Shown in pieces: positions 17,017-26,110 of a DNA stretch of 64,000 nucleotides (its first letter is position 1; every line of letters begins with the position of its first letter). The DNA is from Bacteroidales bacterium. GTDB taxonomy: Bacteria; Bacteroidota; Bacteroidia; Bacteroidales; WCHB1-69. The stretch covers positions 1 to 64,000 of the forward strand of contig JAFPXF010000031.1 of NCBI GenBank assembly GCA_017394765.1. The letters run 5' to 3'. Below the pieces are notes generated by a model that was not told the origin of the DNA, did no database searches, and saw only the letters and a program-made list of their open reading frames with translations. A program made the translations under genes and the position numbers.

Positions 17017-17575
17017 TTAAGGACAGAGAAGCATTGTAATCATTTCCCGAAAGCGCTTCCAGCCAGCCGGTGAGGAGGCTGGTGGTCCCAGGAGCAAGAA
17101 ATGCACATTCAATCGCTTGGTTTATCGCTTGTTCAGAATATTCCGGCAGGAGGATAAAGTTACTTTCGCCGTGGTATTTGTTGCGGATGGCAATCTCTCC
17201 CGTCACAATATTGGGCAGCGTATAAACAAAGACCGATGGTTTTGGATAGAAGTCCTCCGGATGGGCTATTGTCTCTTGGAAGGTCTGGTCGGCATGCATG
17301 GATGAGTAACGGTTGAAGAGCAGCACAGCGCGGTCGTCACGAGGCACGAAGCGTTCGCCGGCCTCCTGCTCCAACAAAAACTCGGACGCCAAAAACCCCA
17401 CCTTGCTCAAGATGTCCATCTTGAAAAATTTCGGATAATCGAGTCCGAGGCGACGATACAAATCCGTGAGAAAACAGGTTTCACCGCCAGCCTCCGCGAC
17501 GCGACTGCCGTCAACTTCCAGAAAGGAAGGGCAGAGTTTCACCGTATGCAGCACTTGGTATCTCATCATTGGCAA
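16979..17575 (-). CDS. Half-length ketosynthase-like protein, second copy
   Basis: This 198-residue protein resembles the first half of a ketosynthase. The phrase YTLPNIVTGEIAIRNKYHGE equals the strand-turn before the active site in known ketosynthases, but the nucleophile region is FILLPEYSEQA with no cysteine, and no histidine half follows. The gene overlaps the end of the intact ketosynthase gene by ten bases. The last residues (TTNHQSPTTDH) are encoded by a low-complexity repeat, so the natural C-terminus may have been replaced. Like the copy at 14894-15514 it follows an intact ketosynthase and may be a structural partner. Confidence 0.68.
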   Translation of the reverse strand: MPMMRYQVLHTVKLCPSFLEVDGSRVAEAGGETCFLTDLYRRLGLDYPKFFKMDILSKVGFLASEFLLEQEAGERFVPRDDRAVLLFNRYSSMHADQTFQETIAHPEDFYPKPSVFVYTLPNIVTGEIAIRNKYHGESNFILLPEYSEQAINQAIECAFLAPGTTSLLTGWLEALSGNDYNASLSLITTNHQSPTTDH

Positions 17576-18720
17576 GAATCGTTAGTGAAGGCAGCGGCGG
17601 CATTGCAGCCACCGAAACCGGACAGAAGTTTGACAAACGCTTTCTTCGACGCGACGCGGTTTTCACTTGAGACGCTCAAGGGGACGGAGACCCCAAGGGT
17701 GTCAAATCCGCGTGTGGCAGGCACATATCCGCCGTCCAAAGCGCGCATGGTGAGCAACGTCTCCAAGATGCCGGCGGCACCCAACGTATGGCCGTAATAC
17801 CCTTTCAAGGCGTTCACGGGCACTTCGGACAAACCTGCGCGACCAATGGCGATGGACTCCATCTCGTCATTGTAGAGCGTGGCTGTTCCATGCACATTCA
17901 GACAGGCCAAGTCACCGGCTTTCAATCCACTTTCCGCCATGGCAACCTGCAGGGCGCGATAGCTGCCTTCACCCGTTCGAGACGGTCCCGAAATATGGTT
18001 GGCATCGTTGCGAACGCCGCCGCCGAGCATTCGCCAGCCCTCGCCATCCCCTGTGGCATAAACCACAGCGGCGGAGGCCTCGCCCAAATTCAGCCCCTTG
18101 CGGTTGGCGCTGAACGGGCGGCACGGCTCGTCCGACAAAGCCTTCAAACTCTGGAATCCTGCCACAATAAACGGCGACAAGACATCCGAGCCGACGACCA
18201 CCGCCACATCATAGTGGCCGGAGACAAGACAGCGATATGCCTCGATCTGCGCACACAACCCTGATATGCACGCATTTGAAACTGTCAATGGCATATTGGG
18301 ATTATGAAAATAGTCAGCCACCATTTGCGCAGTGTGCGCGGGCGTAACCCTTTCCAGATCCGGTTCCCCGTTCGCCAAAAGGGCGACATTGCCCTTGGTG
18401 GAAGAGAGGATGAAGATGACACGCGGCGACTGCGGATCGATACCGCTATGGCTTACGGCCTCGACAGCCGCCAAAAGCGTAACCTTCTCAAATCGTGTAT
18501 ATTCACACACTGGCAATCGTCCCGCATCTATCTTTTTGGCGAAGGCCTTCTCCAACCTGTCGTCTGACAGCAAAGAGCCGACAAACGGGAATGGCAGTTC
18601 CCAAAGTCCCTCGTAACAGCGCAGGGCAGACTGTCCGCTCATCACGGCTGCGAAATTCTCCTCTACCGTGAACCCGATCGGGGTAATCATGCTCTCTCCT
18701 ATTTTCCTGACATTTATCAT
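17566..18720 (-). CDS. Beta-ketoacyl-ACP synthase of the polyene cluster, first copy
   Basis: This is a complete ketosynthase of 384 residues with Cys151 in VSNACISG, His277 in NVHGTATLYND and His311 in GYYGHTLGAAG. It differs from the other cluster ketosynthase in the SNACISG active-site motif, so the two may work on different chain lengths. It overlaps the upstream hotdog gene by four bases (ATGA) and the following half-length ketosynthase-like gene by ten, which implies coupled translation of this pair. The role is chain elongation in the type II polyketide-like pathway. Confidence 0.9.
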   Translation of the reverse strand: MINVRKIGESMITPIGFTVEENFAAVMSGQSALRCYEGLWELPFPFVGSLLSDDRLEKAFAKKIDAGRLPVCEYTRFEKVTLLAAVEAVSHSGIDPQSPRVIFILSSTKGNVALLANGEPDLERVTPAHTAQMVADYFHNPNMPLTVSNACISGLCAQIEAYRCLVSGHYDVAVVVGSDVLSPFIVAGFQSLKALSDEPCRPFSANRKGLNLGEASAAVVYATGDGEGWRMLGGGVRNDANHISGPSRTGEGSYRALQVAMAESGLKAGDLACLNVHGTATLYNDEMESIAIGRAGLSEVPVNALKGYYGHTLGAAGILETLLTMRALDGGYVPATRGFDTLGVSVPLSVSSENRVASKKAFVKLLSGFGGCNAAAAFTNDSCQ

Positions 18721-19166
18721 ATACTTTCTTGCGATACGGCTATCTTGATTTCCGCAACAGCCATGCGTTGTTTTCCGACAAAAATTTCCGCCGAAACCAG
18801 CCTCATGTCCATCACGTCTTCCAAAATCTCGATGCGGGTTGTCAACGTCTCCCCCACTTCTGCGACACGCTCCACCAGAAGGGCCTTCACGCCACCAATA
18901 TACCCGATTCTCACAAAGTCATGTCCCAAAAGATACTTGTCCACATAGCCCAACTGGGCGGCGCAGGTCTGGGCGATGATTTCCACGTAAGCACAAGGGT
19001 TCAGGCGACCGGCAGTGACGAAAATATTGTCAGGGCGAACCCGATAGTGCGTAGTGGCCGACTTGAGGTTCGCGTCCAACAGACCGTCAACCATAATCAC
19101 GGGATCTTGTTGCGGCAGAAGGGTTCGTATGTCAATATCTCGCACGTTAATCATCAGATTTGCCAA
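18717..19166 (-). CDS. ApeP-like hotdog protein lacking the dehydratase histidine
   Basis: This 149-residue hotdog-fold protein is similar to the ApeP/FabZ group: LLPQQDPVIMVDGLL corresponds to LPHRYPFLLVD, and AYVEIIAQTCAAQLGY to the helix with the catalytic Glu. The GHFPG segment of FabZ is replaced by VTAGRLNPC, so the catalytic histidine is absent. The protein may therefore bind chains or help another dehydratase instead of catalysing by itself. It overlaps the acyltransferase gene upstream by 13 bases and the ketosynthase gene downstream by four. Confidence 0.72.
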   Translation of the reverse strand: MANLMINVRDIDIRTLLPQQDPVIMVDGLLDANLKSATTHYRVRPDNIFVTAGRLNPCAYVEIIAQTCAAQLGYVDKYLLGHDFVRIGYIGGVKALLVERVAEVGETLTTRIEILEDVMDMRLVSAEIFVGKQRMAVAEIKIAVSQESI

Positions 19167-20035
19167 AATTCGTAATAGTTAAACCACTGTTCGGGATATT
19201 GTCGCACGACGGACTCCAGGTGGTTGGCAAATTGCCGCGCATATTGGGATGCCCTCTCACGGGCACTGTCGCCCCGCGAGTCCAGTCGTTTGATAAAAAT
19301 GTGATATAGACGGGCAGACTGCTTCATCACATGGATGGAGAGCACAGCGACGTCACGTTGCGCAGCCAATGCAAAAGGGCCGAGCGGGAATTTCGCAGAG
19401 GCACCGAAAAAGTCGCAGGCGACCGTTTTCTGATTTTCCACCACCCTGTCGGAGGGGATGCTTACGCTCTCGCCATTGTTCAAGGCGCTTTCAATCGCAA
19501 AAATATGGGAGAAATCGGGCTTTACAAGAATCATGTGGATGTTCGTCCCATCGAACATTTTCCGGCGATTTTGCATGACCGTTTCCCCCTCGCCAGCGAA
19601 GACAAGGGCATTGTAACGCTTGTTGGTGGCTTTGAGCGTATAGCCGGCAACCTCGTAATTGCCGACGTGGGCACTCAAGATCAAGAATCCAGCCTCCTGT
19701 TCAGCCAAATTCTCATACAACTCCATGTTGTCAACCACAAAATCCAACTTTCCACCCGAAAACATGTAAAATTTATCGAGAACGACCTGCGAAAAACGGT
19801 GAAAATTACGGCAAACACCCCAACATGCCTTGGCAGGAGCATAGCCAAGCCGTTGCCGGAAAAAATGATACATGGGTCTGGTGCCTTTCGAGAAGAGCAG
19901 GTAAAAGGGCAGGACGAACACCGTCACAAAAGCGTACATTGCACGCAGTGGAACCACCCGCATAATCTTGATGAGGCTCCTATGCATCCATGACGTACCG
20001 TCGGTTTTGCCTTGCCACGCCCTCTCTTCTGCCAT
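19154..20035 (-). CDS. LpxL/HtrB-type lysophospholipid acyltransferase
   Basis: This inner-membrane acyltransferase of the lipid A late-acyltransferase family has 293 residues. The N-terminal hydrophobic anchor is at about residues 30-50 and the catalytic HX4E motif is in SAHVGNYE. Also present are a loop matching SIPSDRVVENQKTVACDFFG and the sequence FPLGPFALA. In aryl polyene clusters such enzymes are thought to join the polyene to a lipid or to add an acyl chain. Its place as the second gene, right after the first ACP (10-base gap), fits an acyl-ACP donor. It could also act on lipid A, though no Lpx gene is nearby. Confidence 0.85.
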   Translation of the reverse strand: MAEERAWQGKTDGTSWMHRSLIKIMRVVPLRAMYAFVTVFVLPFYLLFSKGTRPMYHFFRQRLGYAPAKACWGVCRNFHRFSQVVLDKFYMFSGGKLDFVVDNMELYENLAEQEAGFLILSAHVGNYEVAGYTLKATNKRYNALVFAGEGETVMQNRRKMFDGTNIHMILVKPDFSHIFAIESALNNGESVSIPSDRVVENQKTVACDFFGASAKFPLGPFALAAQRDVAVLSIHVMKQSARLYHIFIKRLDSRGDSARERASQYARQFANHLESVVRQYPEQWFNYYEFWQI

Positions 20036-20045
20036 GCAACTCGCT

Positions 20046-20288
20046 TTATGCCAATTTATTCTCTATATAATCATAGAATTGCGAAAGTGTCTTCACCGTT
20101 TTCATCTCCTCAGGCTTGATCTTAAAACCAAACAGCTTGTCCACAATCACCACGATGTCCACGAAATCCAGACTATCGATACCCAAATCCTCTTTCAGGC
20201 GGGCTTCAGGCTTCAATTTCTCTTCATTAACTTCCAGTTCCTCAATCAAAAAACGGTTGATATTTTCCTCAATTTCTGCTCTATTCAT
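20046..20288 (-). CDS. Acyl carrier protein (cluster ACP 1), first gene of the polyene operon
   Basis: This is an 80-residue ACP with the carrier serine Ser39 in LGIDSLDFVDIV. It is the first gene of the long minus-strand cluster and has its own -7 element at 20372-20379. The -7 and early leader lie in a 24-base block that is identical to the one before the housekeeping acpP (54402-54425). Here the block is 68 bases before the start codon, against nine there, so the leader is longer. The ACP differs in sequence from both acpP and the second cluster ACP. Confidence 0.88.
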   Translation of the reverse strand: MNRAEIEENINRFLIEELEVNEEKLKPEARLKEDLGIDSLDFVDIVVIVDKLFGFKIKPEEMKTVKTLSQFYDYIENKLA

Positions 20289-20356
20289 TTTAATATTCGT
20301 GTTTCAAAAAGATTATCAGATATGTAGTGATTTTAAAAAAATTATTTCACCATTGT

Positions 20357-20380
20357 TTTTAAAATTGGCGGCAAAAATAC
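20357..20380 (-). promoter_or_regulatory. Promoter region of the polyene cluster
   Basis: The minus strand holds TATTTTTG (20372-20379) followed by CCGCCAATTTTAAAA. The whole 24-base block is exactly repeated at 54402-54425 before acpP. An A/T-rich leader of about 70 bases follows. Confidence 0.6.
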
Positions 20381-20435
20381 GGAAAATTCATGAATCCGAG
20401 CACCTTTTTTATTTCATATTTGGAATAATCTTGAA

Positions 20436-20459
20436 AACAAAGTGCCCATCCTCGGCACT
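20436..20459 (-). terminator. Possible intrinsic terminator after the PIG-L-like gene
   Basis: The stem AGTGCC/GGCACT (20441-20446 with 20454-20459) is followed on the minus strand by TTGTTTTC. It lies 60 bases past the stop codon of the gene at 20519. Confidence 0.5.
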
Positions 20460-20518
20460 ATGTTTTTTCCGAAAATTCAGTGCAAGATAAAATCCATTTT
20501 TCAAATTGAGACCCAACA

Positions 20519-21814
20519 TCAACGACTCTCATCCCGTTCCACATAATCTCTCTGAATAATTCCCAAAAACTCCTCGACACTGTAGTCGTTGAGGAAGAGC
20601 ATGCCGTGGGTGGCACGAATGAGGGCGCTGCGGTTCTGGTAGAAAAAATCTTTGCCCAGCAAAAACTGGATGTCACGAAGCTGCGCAACCCAGATGCTCT
20701 CGGCCAGCTCACTGAAAGGCCCGTCGAAATCGGGATTGGGAAATTCGGCCTTGTACTGGCTGAGGTAGGAGGTGGCGAAAGCCTTCTCAATGACGGCGAA
20801 GGCATTGAGGGATACAGGCACATACATGTTAGCTTCTGCGGGATGGAACGTGGACCAGACATTGCGATAGGCCAGGATCCGAACATGCGACAGGTCGGCC
20901 TCTTCACTGCGCAAGCGGATAGCGGCGGCCACCGAACGAAGCACCTTGTAGTGCGTGTCGGGACGCAGACTGCCGGAGTCCATCACCACGCTGATGATGT
21001 CAGGGCGGATTTGGCGCAGCTGCTCCAAAATGGGCTGCACGTCACCATGGATGTCAGGAGTGAAACCCTCGGTCTGGCTGTTGTAGAGGGCGAGATGCAA
21101 GTGGCGCACATTGCGTCCAGGCACACCCATGTAGGCCCATACCAGTTCCTCCTCGAACTCCCGTTCCAGCCCTTTCAGACGATCCATCTCGGGAGTCTCC
21201 ACCGGCGAATCCGCCGAAAGATTCGCAATCTCACGTTCCAAGACCTCCCGGACTTGCTTCACATCGCGAAGATGCCAAATGCCCACCATGTCGCGCAGGA
21301 TGCGATGACAAAGACCACGGCGCATCCCCTCGACGTCCTTGCGGGCGACGTTGTCCAGATAATGGTGTACATCCTTGTCATGCTTCAGCAGGTAGCCGCC
21401 TGTGAAAAAATCAGGGTAGTTAACCATCTCGACACGTCCCTCGTCCAAAAAGCGAAGGGTATCCTGCAGAGCCTCCCGCATAAAGGCATTGCTCACAGAA
21501 TGAAAGCCAGAGGTCATGATATTGAAATAAACCTCGTTGGAGACAGGACGCAATTGCCGGTTAATAAGAGGCATAATACCCAACATAATGTCATCGTGAT
21601 GGGGGCCCGTGTGCAGGATGACCTTGTTTTCATAGGGTTGGCAGCCACGGTTGAGACGAGTTTTCATCTCGTCCACCACATGCTGAACCGTTGACAAACC
21701 AATGTCACCCCAGGAAGCGCTGCCCATCTGCAGATCTTCCAGGGTCAACTTGTGGGCGTATTTGTTCTGCGATTTGCACAAACTCAGAATATGACGTATT
21801 TCAACATCCAGCAT
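20519..21814 (-). CDS. PIG-L/LmbE-like protein, NagB-associated type
   Basis: This cytoplasmic protein of 431 residues has a PIG-L-type metal motif, TGPHHDDIMLGIMP, where the two aspartates and flanking histidines could bind zinc. PIG-L enzymes remove N-acetyl groups from sugars. From memory, the same arrangement occurs as the C-terminal part of long glucosamine-6-phosphate deaminase (NagB) proteins in Bacteroidetes, but here no NagB domain precedes it. The start ATG at 21814 is 12 bases after the DUF1232 gene, so the two are probably co-transcribed. The family call is moderate and the substrate is unknown. Confidence 0.6.
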   Translation of the reverse strand: MLDVEIRHILSLCKSQNKYAHKLTLEDLQMGSASWGDIGLSTVQHVVDEMKTRLNRGCQPYENKVILHTGPHHDDIMLGIMPLINRQLRPVSNEVYFNIMTSGFHSVSNAFMREALQDTLRFLDEGRVEMVNYPDFFTGGYLLKHDKDVHHYLDNVARKDVEGMRRGLCHRILRDMVGIWHLRDVKQVREVLEREIANLSADSPVETPEMDRLKGLEREFEEELVWAYMGVPGRNVRHLHLALYNSQTEGFTPDIHGDVQPILEQLRQIRPDIISVVMDSGSLRPDTHYKVLRSVAAAIRLRSEEADLSHVRILAYRNVWSTFHPAEANMYVPVSLNAFAVIEKAFATSYLSQYKAEFPNPDFDGPFSELAESIWVAQLRDIQFLLGKDFFYQNRSALIRATHGMLFLNDYSVEEFLGIIQRDYVERDESR

Positions 21815-21826
21815 GCTACAAAGTTT

Positions 21827-22252
21827 TTATTTTTCAGGTTGATTTGAATGTATAGATTCGGGACGGGAGGTGTTTTGGGAGGCAAACCACTCCTCTGCCT
21901 TCATGACAGCTTTCAAACGGATTTCCGGCGTAATGCTCTTCTGTATTTTGCGAAACGCATAAACGAGCGCAGTGGCGTCATCGGTGATACCCAGCAGACC
22001 AAACACTTTGCGCGACAACAAGTCATTAGGAATCAACACGTATGCAATAGCTGCATACGTAAAAGCGCGTTCTTTGGGGGTTAAGTCGCCCTCAGACAAG
22101 GCGTAGTAAAGGGTGAGCAGCTCGCGAGTCGCGACAAAGCCCAATTTGCGCGCAAACTGCGCAATGTCAGCCCACAACCGCTGCAACTCCCGCTTGAAGT
22201 TGATGGAACGTAATCTCCTGATAAGCTGTGCAATAAGATACGATAGTAACAT
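21827..22252 (-). CDS. DUF1232 (YkvA-like) small protein
   Basis: This 141-residue protein has a DUF1232 core: LLTLYYALSEGDLTPKERAFTYAAIAYVLIPNDLLSRKVFGLLGITDDATALVYAFRKI, in which YVLIPNDLL and GLLGITDDA match the YVISPIDLIPD-like and DD-containing repeats of the family. Function is unknown. I put the start at the ATG at 22252 because the longer reading frame runs back through the tRNA-Ala gene, and a -7 element (TACTTTTG on the minus strand) sits at 22318-22325 between them. The C-terminus is polar and probably disordered. Confidence 0.72.
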   Translation of the reverse strand: MLLSYLIAQLIRRLRSINFKRELQRLWADIAQFARKLGFVATRELLTLYYALSEGDLTPKERAFTYAAIAYVLIPNDLLSRKVFGLLGITDDATALVYAFRKIQKSITPEIRLKAVMKAEEWFASQNTSRPESIHSNQPEK

Positions 22253-22317
22253 AACACCACTGTTTTTGAAAAGAGTCAGCCTAATAGTACTTCCGACACC
22301 CGTATTAAAAAAGCGGG

Positions 22318-22325
22318 CAAAAGTA
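22318..22325 (-). promoter_or_regulatory. -7 element of the DUF1232 gene
   Basis: TACTTTTG on the minus strand, 65 bases before the ATG at 22252. It supports the short start for that gene. Confidence 0.5.
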
Positions 22326-22428
22326 CGAAAAAAGAAAAAAGTACGAGGATTTTTTGATGTTTTTTTCAACGGGAACATGGAAGACAAAAAACAAAAAAGG
22401 CCGCAACTGTGCCGCGACCTTTTCAATG

Positions 22429-22502
22429 TGGAGCGTATGAGAATCGAACTCACGACCTCCTGACTGCCAGTCAGACGCTCTAGCCAACTGAGCTAACGCC
22501 CC
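22429..22502 (-). tRNA. tRNA-Ala (GGC)
   Basis: The minus strand folds into a standard cloverleaf. The acceptor stem GGGGCGT pairs with ACGCTCC and has the G3-U70 wobble that marks alanine tRNAs. The anticodon loop is CTGGCAG (anticodon GGC), the T arm has GTTCGATT, and the discriminator base is A. CCA is not encoded. It lies 55 bases after the rpsJ stop codon. Confidence 0.95.
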
Positions 22503-22557
22503 GTGTTTTTGTAAAAACGCATATTCAACACGTTCCTACAAAAAATTCATCCTTTCA

Positions 22558-22872
22558 TCACACTTTAATCTCAACGTCCACGCCGCTCGGCAATTCGAGC
22601 TTCATGAGGGCATCGATGGTCTTCGTTGTGGTGCCGTAGATGTCAAGGATTCTCTTGTAAGTGGAAAGCTGGAATTGCTCTCTGGATTTCTTGTTTACAA
22701 AAGTGGAACGGTTCACGGTGAAGATCTTGGTGTGTGTGGGAAGGGGGATCGGTCCTACCAGCACCACCTTGTCGTCCTTCACGCCATTGACCGTCTTGAC
22801 GATCTTCTCGGCCGACTTGTCAACCAAGGTGTGGTCGAATGATTTCAATTTGATTCTGATTCTGTGACTCAC
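22558..22872 (-). CDS. rpsJ: 30S ribosomal protein S10
   Basis: This 104-residue protein of the small subunit head also acts as NusE in antitermination. The family sequence is clear: [49 protein letters not shown] and the C-terminal [11 protein letters not shown]. It follows fusA after a 54-base gap on the same strand. In most Bacteroidetes rpsJ leads into rplC, rplD and the rest of the S10 operon, but here tRNA-Ala and an unrelated gene follow. Confidence 0.97.
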   Translation of the reverse strand: MSHRIRIKLKSFDHTLVDKSAEKIVKTVNGVKDDKVVLVGPIPLPTHTKIFTVNRSTFVNKKSREQFQLSTYKRILDIYGTTTKTIDALMKLELPSGVDVEIKV

Positions 22873-22926
22873 TTTTCTTTAATTTTAGTTGTTATATAAC
22901 GTTATTAACTAGTTTCATTTACTCTT

Positions 22927-25020
22927 TTAAAGTATAAATCTTCCCACATTCATGATGTAATCCTTGACATCGGCCGGCACTTCGGCGTACTTCAAGAACT
23001 CCATGCTGAAAGTGGCGCGTCCTTGACTGATGGAGCGTAGCGTGGTGACATATCCGAACATCTCGGCCAACGGCACCTGCGAGTGGATGACCTGGAATCC
23101 CACCTTGGCGTCGATTTGCTCGAGCACCGAGCGGCGACGGTTAAGGTCACCTGTCACATTGCCGATGTACTCGTCGGGCGTGGTGATTTCCACATGCATG
23201 ATCGGTTCCAAGATGGCGGTGTTTGTCTTTTGCAGCGCATCGCGGAAGCCGATCTTGGCGCAGATTTCAAAGGCCAATGCATCGGAATCCACGGGATGTG
23301 CCTCACCGTCGGTGACCTTGACGGCCATCGACAGGATCGGGAACCCGTACTTGCCGTTGAGCATTGCGGTCTTGAATCCCTTCTCGGCACCAGCGAGGTA
23401 CTCTTTCGGTACCACGCCGCCCTTGACGAGGTTCTCGAACTGCAAGCCCTTTTCGTCGTATGGCAGGGGGGACATCTCGAAGTCCATCACGGCGAACGAA
23501 CCCTTGCCGCCTGTCTGCCGCTTGTAGGCGGAGTGGAAGGCGACGGGTGCGATGAGGGCCTCCTTGTAGGCGACTCTCGGTTTGCCGTGGTTGCACTCGA
23601 CGCCGAACTCGCGTTTGAGGCGGTCCAGCAGGATGTCAAGGTGCAACTCGCCCATGCCACTGATGAGCACTTGTCCTGACTCGCTGTCGGTCTTCACTTG
23701 GAAGGTAGGGTCCTCTTCGGCCAGCTTGTCGAGGGCACTCATCATCTTCTCCTCATCGTCCTTGGTTTTGGCCTCGACTGCGATTTGAATCACAGGTTCG
23801 GGGAAGACGATGTTTTCGAGAGCAATAGGGTGCCGCTCGTCGGTCAGCGAGTCGCCCGTGTGGATTTCCTTCATGCCCACGAGGGCCACGATATTGCCTG
23901 CCGTGACGCTTTCCAACGGCTGTTGCTTGTTGGAGTGCATCTGCAGGATCTTGGCCACGCGCTCCCTTTTGCCGGTACTGACGTTATAGACTGTCTCGCC
24001 GCTCTTCAGCACGCCGGAATAGACCTTTATGAAGGTCAGCTTGCCGACGTATGGGTCGGTGGCAATCTTGAAGGCCAATGCCGCGAAAGGCGCCGTGGAA
24101 TCCATCGGGCGTTGCTCCTCGGTCTCACTCTTGGGGTTGATACCGCTGATAGCGGGCATGTCCAAGGGAGAAGGCAGATACTCCACAATGGCGTCGAGCA
24201 GTTTTTGCACTCCCTTGTTCTTGAATGACGACCCGCAGAGAACGGGCTGAATCTTACGCTCAAGGGTGGCCTTTCTTATGATGGCAACCAACTCCTCGCG
24301 GGTGATGCTGTCGCTGTCAGCGAAATACTTCTCCATCAGCTGCTCGTCCATCTCGGCCAGTGTTTCCAACAGGTTGGTGCGGTAGGTTTCGACCTCGTCA
24401 GCCATATCCTCGGGAATGGGAATCTCCCCGTAGGTGTTGCCTTGGTCTTCTTCGCTCCACTGGTAGGCCTTCATATCAAGCAAATCGACAAGACCGATGA
24501 AGGAGTCCTCCGCTCCAATGGGGAGCTGGAGGGGCAGGGGGTGTGCTTTCAGCTTTTCGCGAATCTGATCGACGACTGCGAGAAAGTTGGCCCCGGAGCG
24601 ATCCATCTTGTTGACGTAGCAGATGCGTGCCACGTTGTACTTGTCGGCTTGGCGCCATACGGTTTCGGACTGGGCTTCCACGCCGCCAACGGCGCAGAAG
24701 ATAGCTACGGCTCCATCCAATATTCTCAAAGAACGTTCTACTTCGACCGTAAAATCGACGTGCCCTGGGGTGTCGATGATGTTGATCTTGTAGTCATTTG
24801 ACTGGTGTTTCCACATCACTGTGGTAGCGGCGGAGGTGATGGTAATTCCTCGTTCCTGTTCCTGCACCATCCAGTCCATGGTGGCAGTGCCTTCGTCAAC
24901 CTCGCCGATTTTGTAGTTTTTCCCCGTATAGTACAAGATGCGCTCGGTGGTCGTGGTCTTGCCGGCGTCAATATGGGCCATTATGCCGATATTGCGTATT
25001 TTGAGCAGGTCTTCAGCCAT
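22927..25020 (-). CDS. fusA: Translation elongation factor G
   Basis: This GTPase drives ribosome translocation and, with RRF, ribosome recycling. At 697 residues it is full length. The G1 motif is [12 protein letters not shown] near residues 15-26, the switch region has [12 protein letters not shown]3 is DTPGHVDF and G4 is NKMDR. Domain IV and V sequences follow, ending in [20 protein letters not shown]. It lies between rpsG (45-base gap) and rpsJ, the usual str-operon order. Confidence 0.97.
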   Translation of the reverse strand: MAEDLLKIRNIGIMAHIDAGKTTTTERILYYTGKNYKIGEVDEGTATMDWMVQEQERGITITSAATTVMWKHQSNDYKINIIDTPGHVDFTVEVERSLRILDGAVAIFCAVGGVEAQSETVWRQADKYNVARICYVNKMDRSGANFLAVVDQIREKLKAHPLPLQLPIGAEDSFIGLVDLLDMKAYQWSEEDQGNTYGEIPIPEDMADEVETYRTNLLETLAEMDEQLMEKYFADSDSITREELVAIIRKATLERKIQPVLCGSSFKNKGVQKLLDAIVEYLPSPLDMPAISGINPKSETEEQRPMDSTAPFAALAFKIATDPYVGKLTFIKVYSGVLKSGETVYNVSTGKRERVAKILQMHSNKQQPLESVTAGNIVALVGMKEIHTGDSLTDERHPIALENIVFPEPVIQIAVEAKTKDDEEKMMSALDKLAEEDPTFQVKTDSESGQVLISGMGELHLDILLDRLKREFGVECNHGKPRVAYKEALIAPVAFHSAYKRQTGGKGSFAVMDFEMSPLPYDEKGLQFENLVKGGVVPKEYLAGAEKGFKTAMLNGKYGFPILSMAVKVTDGEAHPVDSDALAFEICAKIGFRDALQKTNTAILEPIMHVEITTPDEYIGNVTGDLNRRRSVLEQIDAKVGFQVIHSQVPLAEMFGYVTTLRSISQGRATFSMEFLKYAEVPADVKDYIMNVGRFIL

Positions 25021-25065
25021 CGTGTCGTCTCCTTGGTGTACGGGAATTTGAGTGTCCTCAGGCGA

Positions 25066-25533
25066 CTACGAACGCATGTGGGCAAATGCCTTGTTGGCTT
25101 CGGCCATTCTGTGGATTTCCTCTTTTCTCTTGAAAGCGGCGCCTTCAGACTTATATGCAGCCATGATTTCCTGGGCCAGCTTGTCGGCCATGGTTTGCTC
25201 ATGGCGTTTGCGGGCGAAGGAGATGAGGCTCTTCATACCGATAGATTGTTTTCTGCCCGGCTTGATCTCTTCAGGGACGGGCAGGGTGGTGCCACCGACA
25301 CGTTTACTTTTGACCTCGACGCTGGGGGTGACGTTTTCCAACGCTTTTTTCCAGACTTCGATGCCGTTCTCTTTGGTCTTCTCCTCTACAATGTCAATGG
25401 CCTTATAGAAAATCTCGAATGCGAGATTCTTTTTGCCTTTCAACATGATATTATTGACGAATTTGGTCACAAGCTCGTCATTGAACTTAGGATCTGGAAG
25501 AATGATCCTTTTTTTTGCGTGTGAATTTCTCAT
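25066..25533 (-). CDS. rpsG: 30S ribosomal protein S7
   Basis: S7 starts assembly of the small-subunit head by binding the 3' domain of 16S rRNA and is often the feedback regulator of the str operon. The 155-residue protein shows [29 protein letters not shown], the [13 protein letters not shown] loop and the C-terminal [19 protein letters not shown]. It starts 82 bases after rpsL ends. Confidence 0.97.
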   Translation of the reverse strand: MRNSHAKKRIILPDPKFNDELVTKFVNNIMLKGKKNLAFEIFYKAIDIVEEKTKENGIEVWKKALENVTPSVEVKSKRVGGTTLPVPEEIKPGRKQSIGMKSLISFARKRHEQTMADKLAQEIMAAYKSEGAAFKRKEEIHRMAEANKAFAHMRS

Positions 25534-25615
25534 TTTCTTGTATCTTCAATAAATGTTATTTACTCTTGAGTCGCCAATCACGGCGGTCAATTTACTTTTT
25601 TGGGGTTGAAATTAA

Positions 25616-25999
<384 letters not shown>

Positions 26000-26059
26000 A
26001 CAATCGGTTGTGTTAATCTTTTAATTTATAATCTATTTTCCCTTGATTTTTTGGGGCTG

Positions 26060-26067
26060 CAAAAATA
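26060..26067 (-). promoter_or_regulatory. -7 element of the str operon
   Basis: TATTTTTG on the minus strand, followed by a 60-base A/T-rich leader before rpsL. Confidence 0.6.
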
Positions 26068-26110
26068 CACTTTTTTTGATAATCTTTTGTCTTTCAAATA
26101 TTTTTTTATC

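Noticed and set aside
5683..20288. Flexirubin (dialkylresorcinol) cluster
   Set aside because: No DarA/DarB-type genes and no tyrosine ammonia lyase are present, so the aryl-polyene-like call is safer.
22253..22453. N-terminal extension of the DUF1232 gene
   Set aside because: It runs through the tRNA-Ala gene and the -7 element at 22318-22325, so the shorter start is better.
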